A stretch of DNA of 51,475 nucleotides from Candidatus Zipacnadia bacterium (GCA_029820295.1 JALGVA010000001.1:1-51475), one strand, 5' to 3'. Counted from the first letter of the stretch, positions 36,281 through 45,230 are shown. A program made the numbers and translations. Notes: a model not told the origin generated them from the sequence alone.

Positions 36281-36319
36281 GCTTTCTGGTGAAGTCGGTG
36301 TCCACGCGGTCGGACGCCC

Positions 36320-36652
36320 TCAGAGCTTCACGGCGATCTGCCCGACGATCTTCGGCGGCGTCGCCAGCCGCGGTGTCGTGAACACAAGAACGTGGGGGGC
36401 TTCGACCGGCGTCTGGTCGTGGGGCCCGGTGACCGGCACCCGCGCGCACACGCGAGCGACCGTGGGCACCGGGCCCCGCGGGTCGTACCGCAACTGCCTC
36501 ACCGCGTCCTCCGCCGTCGGCGCCTCGGTCGCGAGCACCCCCTCATCGCGCAGCTTGAGCGTCTGCGCGAACTCCCCGTTCCACCACATGTCCGCCGGTG
36601 GCGCCACCACTCCCGGCGCGATCAGCCAACCGGCTCCAATGACGCTGTGCAT
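36320..36652 (-). CDS. Small hypothetical protein, possibly a gene remnant
   Basis: About 110 residues from ATG 36652, where GAGGGG lies eight bases upstream. The codons have the strong third-position G/C preference of real genes here (for example the stretch encoding MWWNGEFAQTLKL and RDEGVLATEAPTAEDAVRQL). No family is recognised and no signal peptide is evident. The frame is open upstream to 36862, overlapping the start of the divergent gene, and the part just upstream of 36652 has less typical codon use, so a longer or once longer protein is possible. It lies convergent with the GH42-like gene. Confidence 0.5.
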   Translation of the reverse strand: MHSVIGAGWLIAPGVVAPPADMWWNGEFAQTLKLRDEGVLATEAPTAEDAVRQLRYDPRGPVPTVARVCARVPVTGPHDQTPVEAPHVLVFTTPRLATPPKIVGQIAVKL

Positions 36653-36830
36653 TCCAGGCCCCTCGGCCTCCACGGTCGTTCGATCGGGCCCGCGGATGCC
36701 GATTGCCACCCATGCGGCCGGTGTCCTGTGCCGATAGCCGCCGGCTTCGAGGAGGGGCAGAGGTGTCTCGGAGGCGTGCGGCAAACCTGCGTATCGGCCG
36801 ACAGCAGACGCATCCGGCAGGTGAGCGACC

Positions 36831-39458
36831 ATGCTTCGACCGACGATGGCTGTGCTCGCCATCCTCGTGGCGGCGCCGACGATGGCTCAGGACGAGGCGG
36901 GCCCCCTCGCGACTTCCGTGCAGTTCCAGGAGCTGTGGCGCGCCGGGGACACGATCGCCCTGCCCATCGATCCGGAGCCGAGCACCATCGATCTTGAGCT
37001 GCCCCCGGTGCCGAAGGAGCCGGACACACTCGCGTGCCTGCGCTTCAAGGCGCGGCTGGGCACGGATATCCCGGCGGGCTGGAACAACTTCCTGGGGCTG
37101 CGCATCAACGGCCAGGCGGTCGGACGGCGCACGCCGGAGGGCTGGCCCCGCGTCGTGAACCGGCGCGCCTCGTTCCTGACCACCCACCCGCGCTACCCGG
37201 AGGTCTCGGTCGTGCAGGAGCGCGGCGGCCTGCCGTGCCTGCAGGTGTTCTTCGGCCCGCCCGAGCCGGGCATCAGCGACACCGTGGTGACCGACCTTGA
37301 GGAGGGCTACTGGTACCTGCTGATGGTCGATGACCTGATTCACGCCGACGCGCCGAGTGCCCTCGCCCTGATCAACACCGCGCTGCGCGAATACTGGCCG
37401 GAGGACGTGCCCGAGCAGGGCCTGCTCATCGAGGAACTGGCCCTGGGGCTGGTGCCGGTGGCCGACCTCGAGCGCATCCGCGAGAGCCGGCTGGTGCATC
37501 GCGAGCCTCTCGACGGCCCGGCGCTCGACGGTGATGGCTTCGCGGTGCGCCTGGCCCCGGGCGGCGGGCTGCAGGTCGAGATGGGCGACGACACCTGGTT
37601 CGTCGAGTCATCGTTCTCGTTCCCGCAGGAGCCGACGATGGGCCGTAACGAGCTGCCGTGCCTGCCCGAAGCGGCCGGCGAACCGGGCTGGTCACCGGCG
37701 CTCGCTGAGGACGAGGGCGGGCTGACGGTCCGGGCGAGCGGGGCCACGTACGAGCTGCAGCGCACCGTGCGCCTCGACGGGGCACGCATCGTGGTCGAGG
37801 ACGCGCTCACCAGCCGCGCCGACGAGGTGGCCGGCGTCGCAGTCGGCCACGCCCTCATCCTCTCCGGGCCGCCCGCCGTGGCCCGCCTCAACGGCGTAGA
37901 TACCATTGTGCAGGCGGCCGGGAGCTTCGCCGAGAACCCGACGGTCTTCGCCGCCCGCGATGGGGTGGGCATGGGCTTCGTGGCTGAGGACAACGCCTTC
38001 GGGCTGCAGATGGCCTCGCGCGTGATGGACAATCAGGTGACCGCGTCGGCGGGCGGCGTCGGCCTCGCGCCGGGCGAGACCTGCACGCTGCGCTGGGCGC
38101 TCTACCCGGGCCACACCGACTACTTCGACTTCGTAAACGCCCTGCGGTGCGACTGGAGCGTCAACTTCACCATCGACGGCCCCTTCGACTTTCTCGACAT
38201 CAGGCGGCTGGGCACCCCCGAGGGGCGGGAGGAGATGCGCCGGCTCATCGAGCGCAAGGGCATGAGGCTGTTCGCGCTGGTGCCGTGGTTCGAGTACTAC
38301 AACGGCTGGCCCTACGACCGCGAGCAGTTCCGCGCGATGATGACTGAGGCGATGGACTGGGTCCGCGCGATCGTCCCCGACGCGCGCTGCCTGGCGTGCG
38401 TGGAGACCAACCTGGTGCCCGTGCCGCTGAGCTTCTTCGGGGATACCATCCCGGAGGACTGGCCGCTGGGGCGGGACGCCGGCGGCCGCTACGGGCAGAC
38501 GGCCACGCCCGGGATGACCGCGCTCATCGACGCCTCACCGTGGCGCGACTCGTGCCTGCGCGATACCGACGGCAACGTCCGCCTCGACGCCTGGTACGTG
38601 CAGCACTACACCGACCCGCCGGCGCTCAATCTGATGGTCTATCCCGAGATCGGCAACCACCGCCACGAGCACGCGCTCGAGCAGTTTGCGTGGCTGCTGG
38701 ACGAGGTCGGCTTCGACGGGCTCTACATCGATCAGTTCAGCCTGGCGTGGGGCAACGACAGCACGCGCTACACCGGCGAGCGCTGGGACGGGCGCACGGT
38801 GCGCCTGGACGCCGCCGGCCGCGTGGCCGAGATGCCCGGCGACCTGGGCCTGATCAGCGCCGACGCGCGCCGGCGGTGGGTGCAGATGGTCCTCGACCGG
38901 GGCAAGACGGTGGTGTGCAACACCACGCCGGCCCTCGAGGAGCTTCGCGACCTGCACGCCTTCCGCTTCATGGAGACGCAGGGCTACGATCCGCTGGCGG
39001 GCGATGGGGCGCCGGCAGGGCGTACCAGAATGGCCAAGGGCCACCTGTCCTCGCCCATCGCGCTCGGGCACAACTTCCCGGCCGGTGCCGGCGCCGACTT
39101 CTTCATGCGGACGGTCATCGCCCACCTGCGCTACGGGCTGCTCTACTACTGTTACGGCACCTGGTTCCCGTCCGAGGGCGAGCGGGGCGGCGAGTACGGG
39201 CCGCTTACGTACATGTTCCCCTTCACGCCGGTCGAGCTGCACGAGGGCTGGCTGCTCGGGCGCGAGCGCCTCATCACCTGCCTGTCGGGCACCTACCGCT
39301 GGCCGGGCGAGCGGCCGCCGCGCGTCCTCTACTTCGACGATCGCGGCCGCGAGCGGCCCGGCGACGCCACGGTCGTGCCCGCTGAGGGCGGATATGACGT
39401 GAGCATCGGCCTGCGCGACTGGTGGGAGATCGCCGTGATCCTGTCTCCGGACGAGTAG
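36831..39458 (+). CDS. Exported putative glycoside hydrolase with beta-sandwich and TIM barrel
   Basis: An 875-residue protein with a short signal peptide (MAVLAILVAAPTMAQ). The first half, to about residue 440, is beta-rich (jelly-roll-like strands such as NNFLGLRINGQAVG and YELQRTVRLDGARIVVEDALTS). The second half reads as a TIM barrel: RLFALVPWFEYYNGWPYDREQF near 480-500, LDEVGFDGLYIDQFSLAWG near 630-645 with an Asp where retaining GH barrels place a catalytic acid, and GKTVVCNTTPALEEL. The layout resembles GH36/GH27-clan or DUF6259-type proteins; I cannot assign a family. Start ATG 36831 has an AGGTGAG site. It is followed 71 bases later by a ThuA-domain gene on the same strand, a common pairing in sugar-breakdown loci. 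Confidence 0.8.
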   Translation: MLRPTMAVLAILVAAPTMAQDEAGPLATSVQFQELWRAGDTIALPIDPEPSTIDLELPPVPKEPDTLACLRFKARLGTDIPAGWNNFLGLRINGQAVGRRTPEGWPRVVNRRASFLTTHPRYPEVSVVQERGGLPCLQVFFGPPEPGISDTVVTDLEEGYWYLLMVDDLIHADAPSALALINTALREYWPEDVPEQGLLIEELALGLVPVADLERIRESRLVHREPLDGPALDGDGFAVRLAPGGGLQVEMGDDTWFVESSFSFPQEPTMGRNELPCLPEAAGEPGWSPALAEDEGGLTVRASGATYELQRTVRLDGARIVVEDALTSRADEVAGVAVGHALILSGPPAVARLNGVDTIVQAAGSFAENPTVFAARDGVGMGFVAEDNAFGLQMASRVMDNQVTASAGGVGLAPGETCTLRWALYPGHTDYFDFVNALRCDWSVNFTIDGPFDFLDIRRLGTPEGREEMRRLIERKGMRLFALVPWFEYYNGWPYDREQFRAMMTEAMDWVRAIVPDARCLACVETNLVPVPLSFFGDTIPEDWPLGRDAGGRYGQTATPGMTALIDASPWRDSCLRDTDGNVRLDAWYVQHYTDPPALNLMVYPEIGNHRHEHALEQFAWLLDEVGFDGLYIDQFSLAWGNDSTRYTGERWDGRTVRLDAAGRVAEMPGDLGLISADARRRWVQMVLDRGKTVVCNTTPALEELRDLHAFRFMETQGYDPLAGDGAPAGRTRMAKGHLSSPIALGHNFPAGAGADFFMRTVIAHLRYGLLYYCYGTWFPSEGERGGEYGPLTYMFPFTPVELHEGWLLGRERLITCLSGTYRWPGERPPRVLYFDDRGRERPGDATVVPAEGGYDVSIGLRDWWEIAVILSPDE

Positions 39459-39529
39459 CCGACGGCTCTCGGGTTTGCGGGAGGACAGCAGGTCGCGCCT
39501 TTCGCACGCAACCCATCGGAGGTGCAACC

Positions 39530-40159
39530 ATGAAGCGCGCATTGATCGTCTCGGGGGGCTATGAGCCGCACGAGCCCATGGCGGTGGCGGAGCTGCTGGC
39601 TGAGGTGCTGCGCGACGAAGACTTCGAGGTCGAGGTCGCGCGCTCCCTGGACGCTTTCGCCGACGCGCCGCTCCTCTCGCGGCAGAACCTGATCATCCCC
39701 AACTGGACCTCCGCGCAGGCCTCACGCGAGGCGGTACAGCCGCTGCTGGACGCGGTGCAGGCGGGCACGGGCGCGGCCGGCCTGCACGGCGGCATGGGTT
39801 GTACGCTGGCGGGGGTTTACGAGTACCAGTACATGGTCGGGGGGCAGTTCGTCTGCCATCCGGGCGGTTACGTGGACTACCGGGTGGAGGTGACTGCGCC
39901 CGAGCATCCGGCGATGGCGGCCGTCGGCGACTTCGCGGTCGAGCACACCGAGCTGTACTACATGCACGTTGACCCGGCCATCGAGGTGCTCGCGGAGATC
40001 CCGCTGCCCGGCAGCGAGGTGCGCGTGCCGGCGGTCTGGGCGCACCGCTACGGCGACGGCCGGGTGTTCTACTGCTCGCTCGGCCACGACCGCCGGATCG
40101 CGTCGATGCCCGAGGTCCTGGCCATCATGCGCCGGGGAATGCTCTGGGCGGCCGGGTGA
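39530..40159 (+). CDS. ThuA domain-containing protein
   Basis: A 209-residue protein with the ThuA-like (class I glutamine-amidotransferase-related) fold: KRALIVSGGYEPHEPMAVAE at the start, LIIPNWTSAQ, GTGAAGLHGGMGCTL around residue 85-95, GGQFVCHPGGYVDYRVEV, and near the end VPAVWAHRYGDGRVFYCSLGHD, the closing signature of the family. ThuA proteins are linked to trehalose and other disaccharide use, where 3-keto sugars appear, but their chemistry is unsettled. No signal peptide is present. GGAGG seven bases before ATG 39530 sets the start. It is the last gene of the rightward glycan block and is convergent with the spermidine-synthase-like gene. Confidence 0.92.
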   Translation: MKRALIVSGGYEPHEPMAVAELLAEVLRDEDFEVEVARSLDAFADAPLLSRQNLIIPNWTSAQASREAVQPLLDAVQAGTGAAGLHGGMGCTLAGVYEYQYMVGGQFVCHPGGYVDYRVEVTAPEHPAMAAVGDFAVEHTELYYMHVDPAIEVLAEIPLPGSEVRVPAVWAHRYGDGRVFYCSLGHDRRIASMPEVLAIMRRGMLWAAG

Positions 40160-40196
40160 CCGTGCTCCCCGGCGACTGACCTGGCCCCCGCGTCGC

Positions 40197-42446
40197 TCAG
40201 GAGCGCGCTCGCAGGGCCGCGGGAACGAGCAGCGCCAGCGCCGCGACCGCCAGGACGGCCAGGGCGCCGGCGGTGACGTCAAGGCCGGTGAGGGGCACGA
40301 GCACAATGCTGACCGCCGCCGCCCCGAGCGCCCCGCCGACCAGGTCGAGCGCATAGAGCCGCGCGCCCGCGCGCGATTGGGCTCCCCCCGAGAGCGCGAC
40401 CCCGGCCGGGAAGGCCGCGCCGGTGAGCAGGCTGGCGAGCAGCGCCGCGCCGCCCAGCAGCGCGGTCGCGAACGGGGGTGCCGCCGCGGCCGCGCGCATC
40501 AGCCATGGCATCCCCGCGCACACCAGCGCGAAGAGAGCGCAGATGCCCGCCAGGATCGCCCCGCTGCGCCGCCCCGGCAGGCGCCCGGCCAGCCACGCGC
40601 CCACGGCCAGGCCGAGCATGTTCAGCGTCATCAGCAGGCCGATCTGGTGGTACAGATAGCCCGCGATCGTCTGGAAGGCGAAGAGGACCGCGAGCTGGAC
40701 GCCCATCTCGAGCAGGCCGATGAGCGCGATGGCCAGCCCCGTCGCGACGGGCGCGAAGCCCCGGCGCCGCCCGGCGACGAGCGCGGCGATGAGCGCCAGC
40801 GCTACCGCGATCCACGTCGCCTGCCGCACCGAGCGCGCGGTGACGGCATCCAGCCAGCCGAGTTCCTCCCGCGGCGCGAACTGCCGCCACCACAGGCGCA
40901 TCTGCAGGTGATAGGCGATCGGACGGAAGTCGGTGTTCTCCGGCGCGTCCGCCGCCGCGCCCTCGACGGCCTCGCCGGCGATCGCCAGCGCCAGCGGGTT
41001 CAGTTCGGCCTCGAGCGTGTAGGGCGTCACGAAGAGCGTGTCGAGATCGCGCTCGCCCAGCCGGGGTGGCAGACCGGCGACATCGACCGGCGGCCCGAGC
41101 GTCGCCAGGAACTGCAGACTCTCCTGCACCGGGAGCACAGCCTGGGAGGGCAGCGCTCGGGAGAGCGCGCGCCAGACGCCGCCCACGAGCAGGCGGCGCT
41201 CGCCGGTGAGCGTGGCACGCGGGGAACTCAGGCCCGTCAGCAGCACGCCGCCGGGACGCAGCGCGCGGGCGGCCTCGGTGAAGAAGCCGCGTGTGTAGTA
41301 GCGGTTGATCACGGCGGTCGTGGGGTCGGGCAGATCGGTGACGATGACATCCCAGGCCCGGCGCGACGCTTTCACGAGCGCACGGCCGTCGGTGAAGCGC
41401 AGGTGCACGCGCGGGTCGCGCAGCGGCCGGGCCAGCTCCTCGGGCACGTGCCGCGCGATGAAGCGGATGCCCTCGCGATCGAGTTCGGCGTAGTCGAGGC
41501 GCTCGACGGGATGCTTGAGGGCCTCGCGGATCGCGGGCGGGCCGCCGCCGATGAGCAGCATCCGCCGCGGCTCCGGGTGTGCGGCCAGACCGATGTGCAC
41601 GATCTCCGCGCCGGGCTCAGGGCTGTCGGTGAAGAGCGGGACGCCGTCATGCGCGCAGGCGAGCTGGCCGGCGGCACGGCCGATGGTCCACAGGCCGTAG
41701 CGGGTATTCGTCCAGGCGACCACGTCCCGGCGGGAGCGGACGCGGATCAGCGCGCCGTCGACCCGATGCGCCAGCCCGGGCCAGCCCACCGGCACGAGGA
41801 AGATGGCCCCCAGGGCGCACGCGGCGGCCGGCGTGACCCGCGAGCGTCCGCCGGCGCTGAGCCAGGCGGCGAGCGCGCAGTTGCCCGCCACCAGCGCCGC
41901 GACCGCCACCACGGAGCTGAGGTGGTCGGCGATGACGAAGTGGAAGAGCACTCCGGAGGCGACCGCGCCGGTGGCCTCCAGGACGTAGACGCGCCCGGCC
42001 GCGCGCGGGGCGGCGCGCTCGAGGAGCTTGCAGCCCAGCGCGAACTGCGCACCCAGCACGAGGCACGCCGGCGCCAGCGACGCCGCGGTGAGCACCAGGG
42101 CGGTCGTTGGCGAGGCGATTTCGCCGGGGAAGTCGCCCTGCTCGCCCGCCAGCCGCGCCAGCACCAGCCCGCCCGCCATGAGCGGCGCCAGCGCCAGCTC
42201 GGTGCCGGCGAGCGTGGCGACCGTGACGCGTCGGTCCGGCAGCCGCGCGCCGGCGGCGCTGCCGGCGGCGACCAGCAGCAGCCACGCCAGCAGGATGATG
42301 CCGATGATCAGCTCGTTGCCGACGAAGGAGACGATCAGCTCGCGGGTGAGGATGACCTGGTAGAGCAGTGCGGTGAAGCCGACGCCGACCAGCGCGGCCA
42401 CCAGGGGGAGCGCCGCGCACCGGCCCGGTGCGTCAGGACCAGACAC
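40197..42446 (-). CDS. Membrane protein with central spermidine-synthase-like domain
   Basis: About 749 residues. An N-terminal bundle of about seven helices (starting LVAALVGVGFTALLYQVIL) leads to a SpeE-like Rossmann domain at roughly 280-500, then a second bundle of about seven helices to the end, the layout of fused membrane spermidine synthases. In the SAM-binding loop GGGPPAIREALKHP replaces the usual GGGDG, so the Asp of true aminopropyltransferases is absent; DYAELDREG and VTDLPDPTT keep the other acidic positions. Polyamine synthesis is therefore doubtful and another transferase is possible. The GTG at 42446 overlaps the stop of the radical SAM gene by 14 bases; a second GTG at about 42410 is an alternative. 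The coupling suggests joint function with the AmmeMemoRadiSam genes. Confidence 0.82.
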   Translation of the reverse strand: MSGPDAPGRCAALPLVAALVGVGFTALLYQVILTRELIVSFVGNELIIGIILLAWLLLVAAGSAAGARLPDRRVTVATLAGTELALAPLMAGGLVLARLAGEQGDFPGEIASPTTALVLTAASLAPACLVLGAQFALGCKLLERAAPRAAGRVYVLEATGAVASGVLFHFVIADHLSSVVAVAALVAGNCALAAWLSAGGRSRVTPAAACALGAIFLVPVGWPGLAHRVDGALIRVRSRRDVVAWTNTRYGLWTIGRAAGQLACAHDGVPLFTDSPEPGAEIVHIGLAAHPEPRRMLLIGGGPPAIREALKHPVERLDYAELDREGIRFIARHVPEELARPLRDPRVHLRFTDGRALVKASRRAWDVIVTDLPDPTTAVINRYYTRGFFTEAARALRPGGVLLTGLSSPRATLTGERRLLVGGVWRALSRALPSQAVLPVQESLQFLATLGPPVDVAGLPPRLGERDLDTLFVTPYTLEAELNPLALAIAGEAVEGAAADAPENTDFRPIAYHLQMRLWWRQFAPREELGWLDAVTARSVRQATWIAVALALIAALVAGRRRGFAPVATGLAIALIGLLEMGVQLAVLFAFQTIAGYLYHQIGLLMTLNMLGLAVGAWLAGRLPGRRSGAILAGICALFALVCAGMPWLMRAAAAAPPFATALLGGAALLASLLTGAAFPAGVALSGGAQSRAGARLYALDLVGGALGAAAVSIVLVPLTGLDVTAGALAVLAVAALALLVPAALRARS

Positions 42447-43584
42447 CGGGGATCGCCCGACCGCACAACGCGCAGGTGCCGTCCGCGTTGATCCTGCGTT
42501 CGAGGATCTGATAGCCGCGGCGCCTGATGACCGCCGCGCCGCAGCCCGCGCAGAAGGTGTTCTCCCCGGGGTGCCCGGGCACGTTGCCGACGTAGACGTA
42601 GTGCAGGCCCTGGTCCAGGGCCGCGCGCCGACACGCCTCAAGCGTCTCCACAGGCGTCGGCGGCAGCCGGGTGAGCTTGTAGGCGGGATGGAAGCGGGTG
42701 AAGTGCAGGGGAACATCCGGGCCCACCGCGCGCACCAGCCAGCCGGCCATGTCGCGGATGCCGTCGAGGCCGTCGTTCACCGTGGGCACCACCAGGTAGA
42801 CGATCTCCAGCCACTTGCCCAGCGCGCTCACCCGGCGGATGCTTTCCTTCACGGGCTCGATGGTGCCCGCGCAGTAGTCGCGGTAGAAGTCGTCGGTGAA
42901 GCCCTTCAGGTCGATCTTGATCGCGTCCAGGTGTGGGGCCAGGTCGAGCATCGGCCGGCGGTTGAGGTAGCCGTTGGAGATCATCACCGCGCGCAGGTCG
43001 GCCGCCTGCGCCAGTTCCGACGTGTCGCGCATGAACTCGTAGAACACGCTGGGCTCGTTATAAGTGAAGGCAACGATCTCCGCGCCGTACTCCCCGGCCT
43101 TCTCGACGGCGGTCGCGGGGGGCAGGTCAATGCGCCGGTCGATCTGCTCGGGCAGCACCTGGGAGATCTCCCAGTTCTGGCAGTCCTTGCACTCCATGTT
43201 GCAGCCGACCGTGCCGATGGAGAAGGCGCGGCTGCCGGGCAGGAAATGGAAGAGCGGCTTCTTCTCGACCGGGTCGAGGTTGACCGTCGAGGCCCAGCCG
43301 TGCACCAGCGAGTAGTAGGTGCCCCCGCGGTTCTCGCGCACGCCGCAGTAGCCGCGGCCGCCATCGCGTACCGTGCAGGTCCGCGGGCACAGGCCGCAGC
43401 GCACCACATTGCCGGCCAGCTTCTCGTAGTACATCGCCTCGCGCAGGCCCCCGGATGCGCCGGCGGCATCGCCCGGACAGCCCGTCAGGCCGACCGCCGC
43501 CGCGCCGCCCAGCGCCAGCCCGCTGCACAGCATCAGCCGGAGCATCTCGCGGCGGTCCATGGCGCCGTCACCCGGTCCGCTCAT
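42433..43584 (-). CDS. amrS: AmmeMemoRadiSam system radical SAM enzyme with Tat/lipoprotein-type signal
   Basis: About 383 residues. The radical SAM motif is Cys128, Cys132 and Cys135 (GCNMECKDC). Before it is a further Cys group (CGLCPRTC at 63-70 and Cys80), and the C-terminus holds a zinc-ribbon-like pair, FCAGCG and CALCG, both typical of this family. FTYNEPSVFYEFM and KIDLKGFTDDFY match the family core. The N-terminus MDRREMLRLMLCSG and hydrophobic stretch to LTGC at 33-36 resemble a twin-arginine signal with a lipobox, which is unusual for a radical SAM enzyme. ATG 43584 is favoured by GGAGGG and lies two bases after the MEMO-AMMECR1 stop; ATG 43560 is an alternative that keeps the signal. 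The reaction is unknown. Confidence 0.93.
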   Translation of the reverse strand: MSGPGDGAMDRREMLRLMLCSGLALGGAAAVGLTGCPGDAAGASGGLREAMYYEKLAGNVVRCGLCPRTCTVRDGGRGYCGVRENRGGTYYSLVHGWASTVNLDPVEKKPLFHFLPGSRAFSIGTVGCNMECKDCQNWEISQVLPEQIDRRIDLPPATAVEKAGEYGAEIVAFTYNEPSVFYEFMRDTSELAQAADLRAVMISNGYLNRRPMLDLAPHLDAIKIDLKGFTDDFYRDYCAGTIEPVKESIRRVSALGKWLEIVYLVVPTVNDGLDGIRDMAGWLVRAVGPDVPLHFTRFHPAYKLTRLPPTPVETLEACRRAALDQGLHYVYVGNVPGHPGENTFCAGCGAAVIRRRGYQILERRINADGTCALCGRAIPGVWS

Positions 43585-43585
43585 C

Positions 43586-45181
43586 TCACTGTCCCTCCCC
43601 CTTGGTGGCACCGCCCTCGTCCTCGGCGAAGACCTGCGCCGTGAAGACATACAGTCGCGCGCCCGTGCGCCACGCGTCCGCCGGCAGCCCGGCCTTGTGC
43701 GCGCACAGCTCCGTCAGCATGGTCTCGCGGTCCCAGCCCTGTTCGGTGGCGACCTGCGGCAGGAAGACGCCGCTGCGCCCGTCCTGCTCAACCAGAACGC
43801 CGTGGGTGCCGCAGATGATCTCCTCGGGGTCGGCGACCTCGCGCATGGGGGAGAGCACGCTGATCTCGATGTGCAGATCGGCGACCTCGCTCGCCTGCAC
43901 CGGCAGGAACCGTGGATCACGCGTCGCGGCCGAGGCCGCCGCCGATACGACCGCCTCACCCAGCGGCTGGGTCGCCTCCAGCGTGCCGATGCAGCCGCGC
44001 AGCATGCCTTCTTTGTGCAGCGTCACGAAGCAGGCGCGCCGCTGCGCGAAGGCCGGGTCATCGGTGGGCGGATCGGGAGGCGCCGTGCCCGCAGTGATCG
44101 CGGTGATGGTCTCACGCGCCAGCGCGAGCAGGAGCGCCTGCTGCTGCGCGTCGAGTTGGCCCGCTTCCTCGGCCGGCTCGGCGTCCTCCCTCGCGGGTGG
44201 CGACGGCTCGGGTGCGCAGAACACGACCGCGCCGTAGCCGACGCACCGCGTCGCGTCACCGCCGGGCACGTCGCCGGAATTGGCGTAGTCGATGACCACG
44301 GCGGAGTCCGCACCAAGCTCGCGTGCCGTGCGCATGACCGTCAGCACGGGGCCGAGCCCGCACAGCGTGCACGCCAGGTTCGCGACCCCCTCGCCCATCA
44401 GCTCGGCGTCGGCGGTGCGCACCGTGTCCGGGTCGAACTGCGCGATGGCGTCGAGCATCGCCCGGTCCACGCGCCGCGCATCCGCCTGGGCCGGGTAGTG
44501 CGACATGTCCGAGCTGGCCACCAGCAGCGCCGAGCGCCCGGCGAGGGCGGCGGTGATCGCCTGCGCGACCTCCTCGCACTCGCCATCGGACAGGTCGTGC
44601 ATCAACAGCGGGACGATGCTGAAGTCGTCGAGCATGACCTGCAGGAAGGGAAGCTGGACCTCCAGCGAGTGCTCGTTGCGGTGCGCGTAGGCGGCGGGCG
44701 CGAACAGGTCGGAGGCCTGCTGCAGTGCGGCGCAGATCTCGCCATCGACGGGCACCTCACCCAGCGGCGTGCGCCAGCGCGCGGCCGCCGGCAGTGCGAC
44801 GCCCACGACCGGCGCGCGATGCGCGGGGCCGATGACCACGACGGTGTCGATGGCCGTATCGCGCAGTTGCGCGTAGGCCGCGGCGGCGATGGCGCCCGAG
44901 TAGACGTAGCCGGCGTGAGGGGCGATGATCGCGATGGGGCGGCCGGGCAGGTCGGCGGGCTCAGCCGCGGCGAGGGCGTCGGTGACGAACGAGCGCAGCT
45001 CATCGGCGTCGCCGGGATAGAAGGCGCCCGCCACCGCCGGCTCCCGCACGGTCTCGTCGGCCGCGCAGGCGGCCGGCGAGTCGGGCGAGGCCGGCGCGGA
45101 GGTGCGTTGACCGGGGCAGCCCGCGATCAGGGCGCCGCAGGTGAGCGCGACGGCAAATCCAACGGCACGGAAGCTCCACAC
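43586..45181 (-). CDS. amrB-amrA: MEMO1-AMMECR1 fusion protein with lipoprotein signal
   Basis: A 531-residue protein. It begins with a lipoprotein signal (lipobox IAGC, Cys22). Residues about 45-315 are a MEMO domain: AGAFYPGDADEL, IAPHAGYVYSG, VIGPAHRAP, NEHSLEVQLPF, SSDMSHYP and CTLCGLGP. The His and Cys positions that bind metal in human MEMO1 appear kept. Residues about 345-515 are an AMMECR1 domain with the hallmark LRGCIGTLE. In many genomes these are separate proteins encoded with a radical SAM enzyme; here two are fused and the third follows two bases later. The start is GTG 45181, with GGAGG nine bases upstream and a promoter at 45202-45230. The lipobox implies location outside the cytoplasm. 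The molecular role is unknown. Confidence 0.93.
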   Translation of the reverse strand: MWSFRAVGFAVALTCGALIAGCPGQRTSAPASPDSPAACAADETVREPAVAGAFYPGDADELRSFVTDALAAAEPADLPGRPIAIIAPHAGYVYSGAIAAAAYAQLRDTAIDTVVVIGPAHRAPVVGVALPAAARWRTPLGEVPVDGEICAALQQASDLFAPAAYAHRNEHSLEVQLPFLQVMLDDFSIVPLLMHDLSDGECEEVAQAITAALAGRSALLVASSDMSHYPAQADARRVDRAMLDAIAQFDPDTVRTADAELMGEGVANLACTLCGLGPVLTVMRTARELGADSAVVIDYANSGDVPGGDATRCVGYGAVVFCAPEPSPPAREDAEPAEEAGQLDAQQQALLLALARETITAITAGTAPPDPPTDDPAFAQRRACFVTLHKEGMLRGCIGTLEATQPLGEAVVSAAASAATRDPRFLPVQASEVADLHIEISVLSPMREVADPEEIICGTHGVLVEQDGRSGVFLPQVATEQGWDRETMLTELCAHKAGLPADAWRTGARLYVFTAQVFAEDEGGATKGEGQ

Positions 45182-45201
45182 GTCGGTTCGCCTCCGGCTT
45201 C

Positions 45202-45230
45202 ATTCTATGCCCGCCCAGATGCGCCGTCAA
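45202..45230 (-). promoter_or_regulatory. Sigma70-type promoter for the MEMO-AMMECR1/radical SAM operon
   Basis: On the minus strand TTGACG (45230-45225) and TAGAAT (45207-45202) are separated by 17 bases. The expected transcript start near 45195 is at the GGAGG site itself, so the leader before GTG 45181 would be only about 14 bases. The promoter separates this operon from the transporter genes upstream. Confidence 0.72.

Noticed and set aside
39969-42491. 840-codon plus-strand frame opposite the spermidine-synthase-like gene
   Set aside because: Antisense shadow; the minus strand has membrane helices and a SAM-binding domain.
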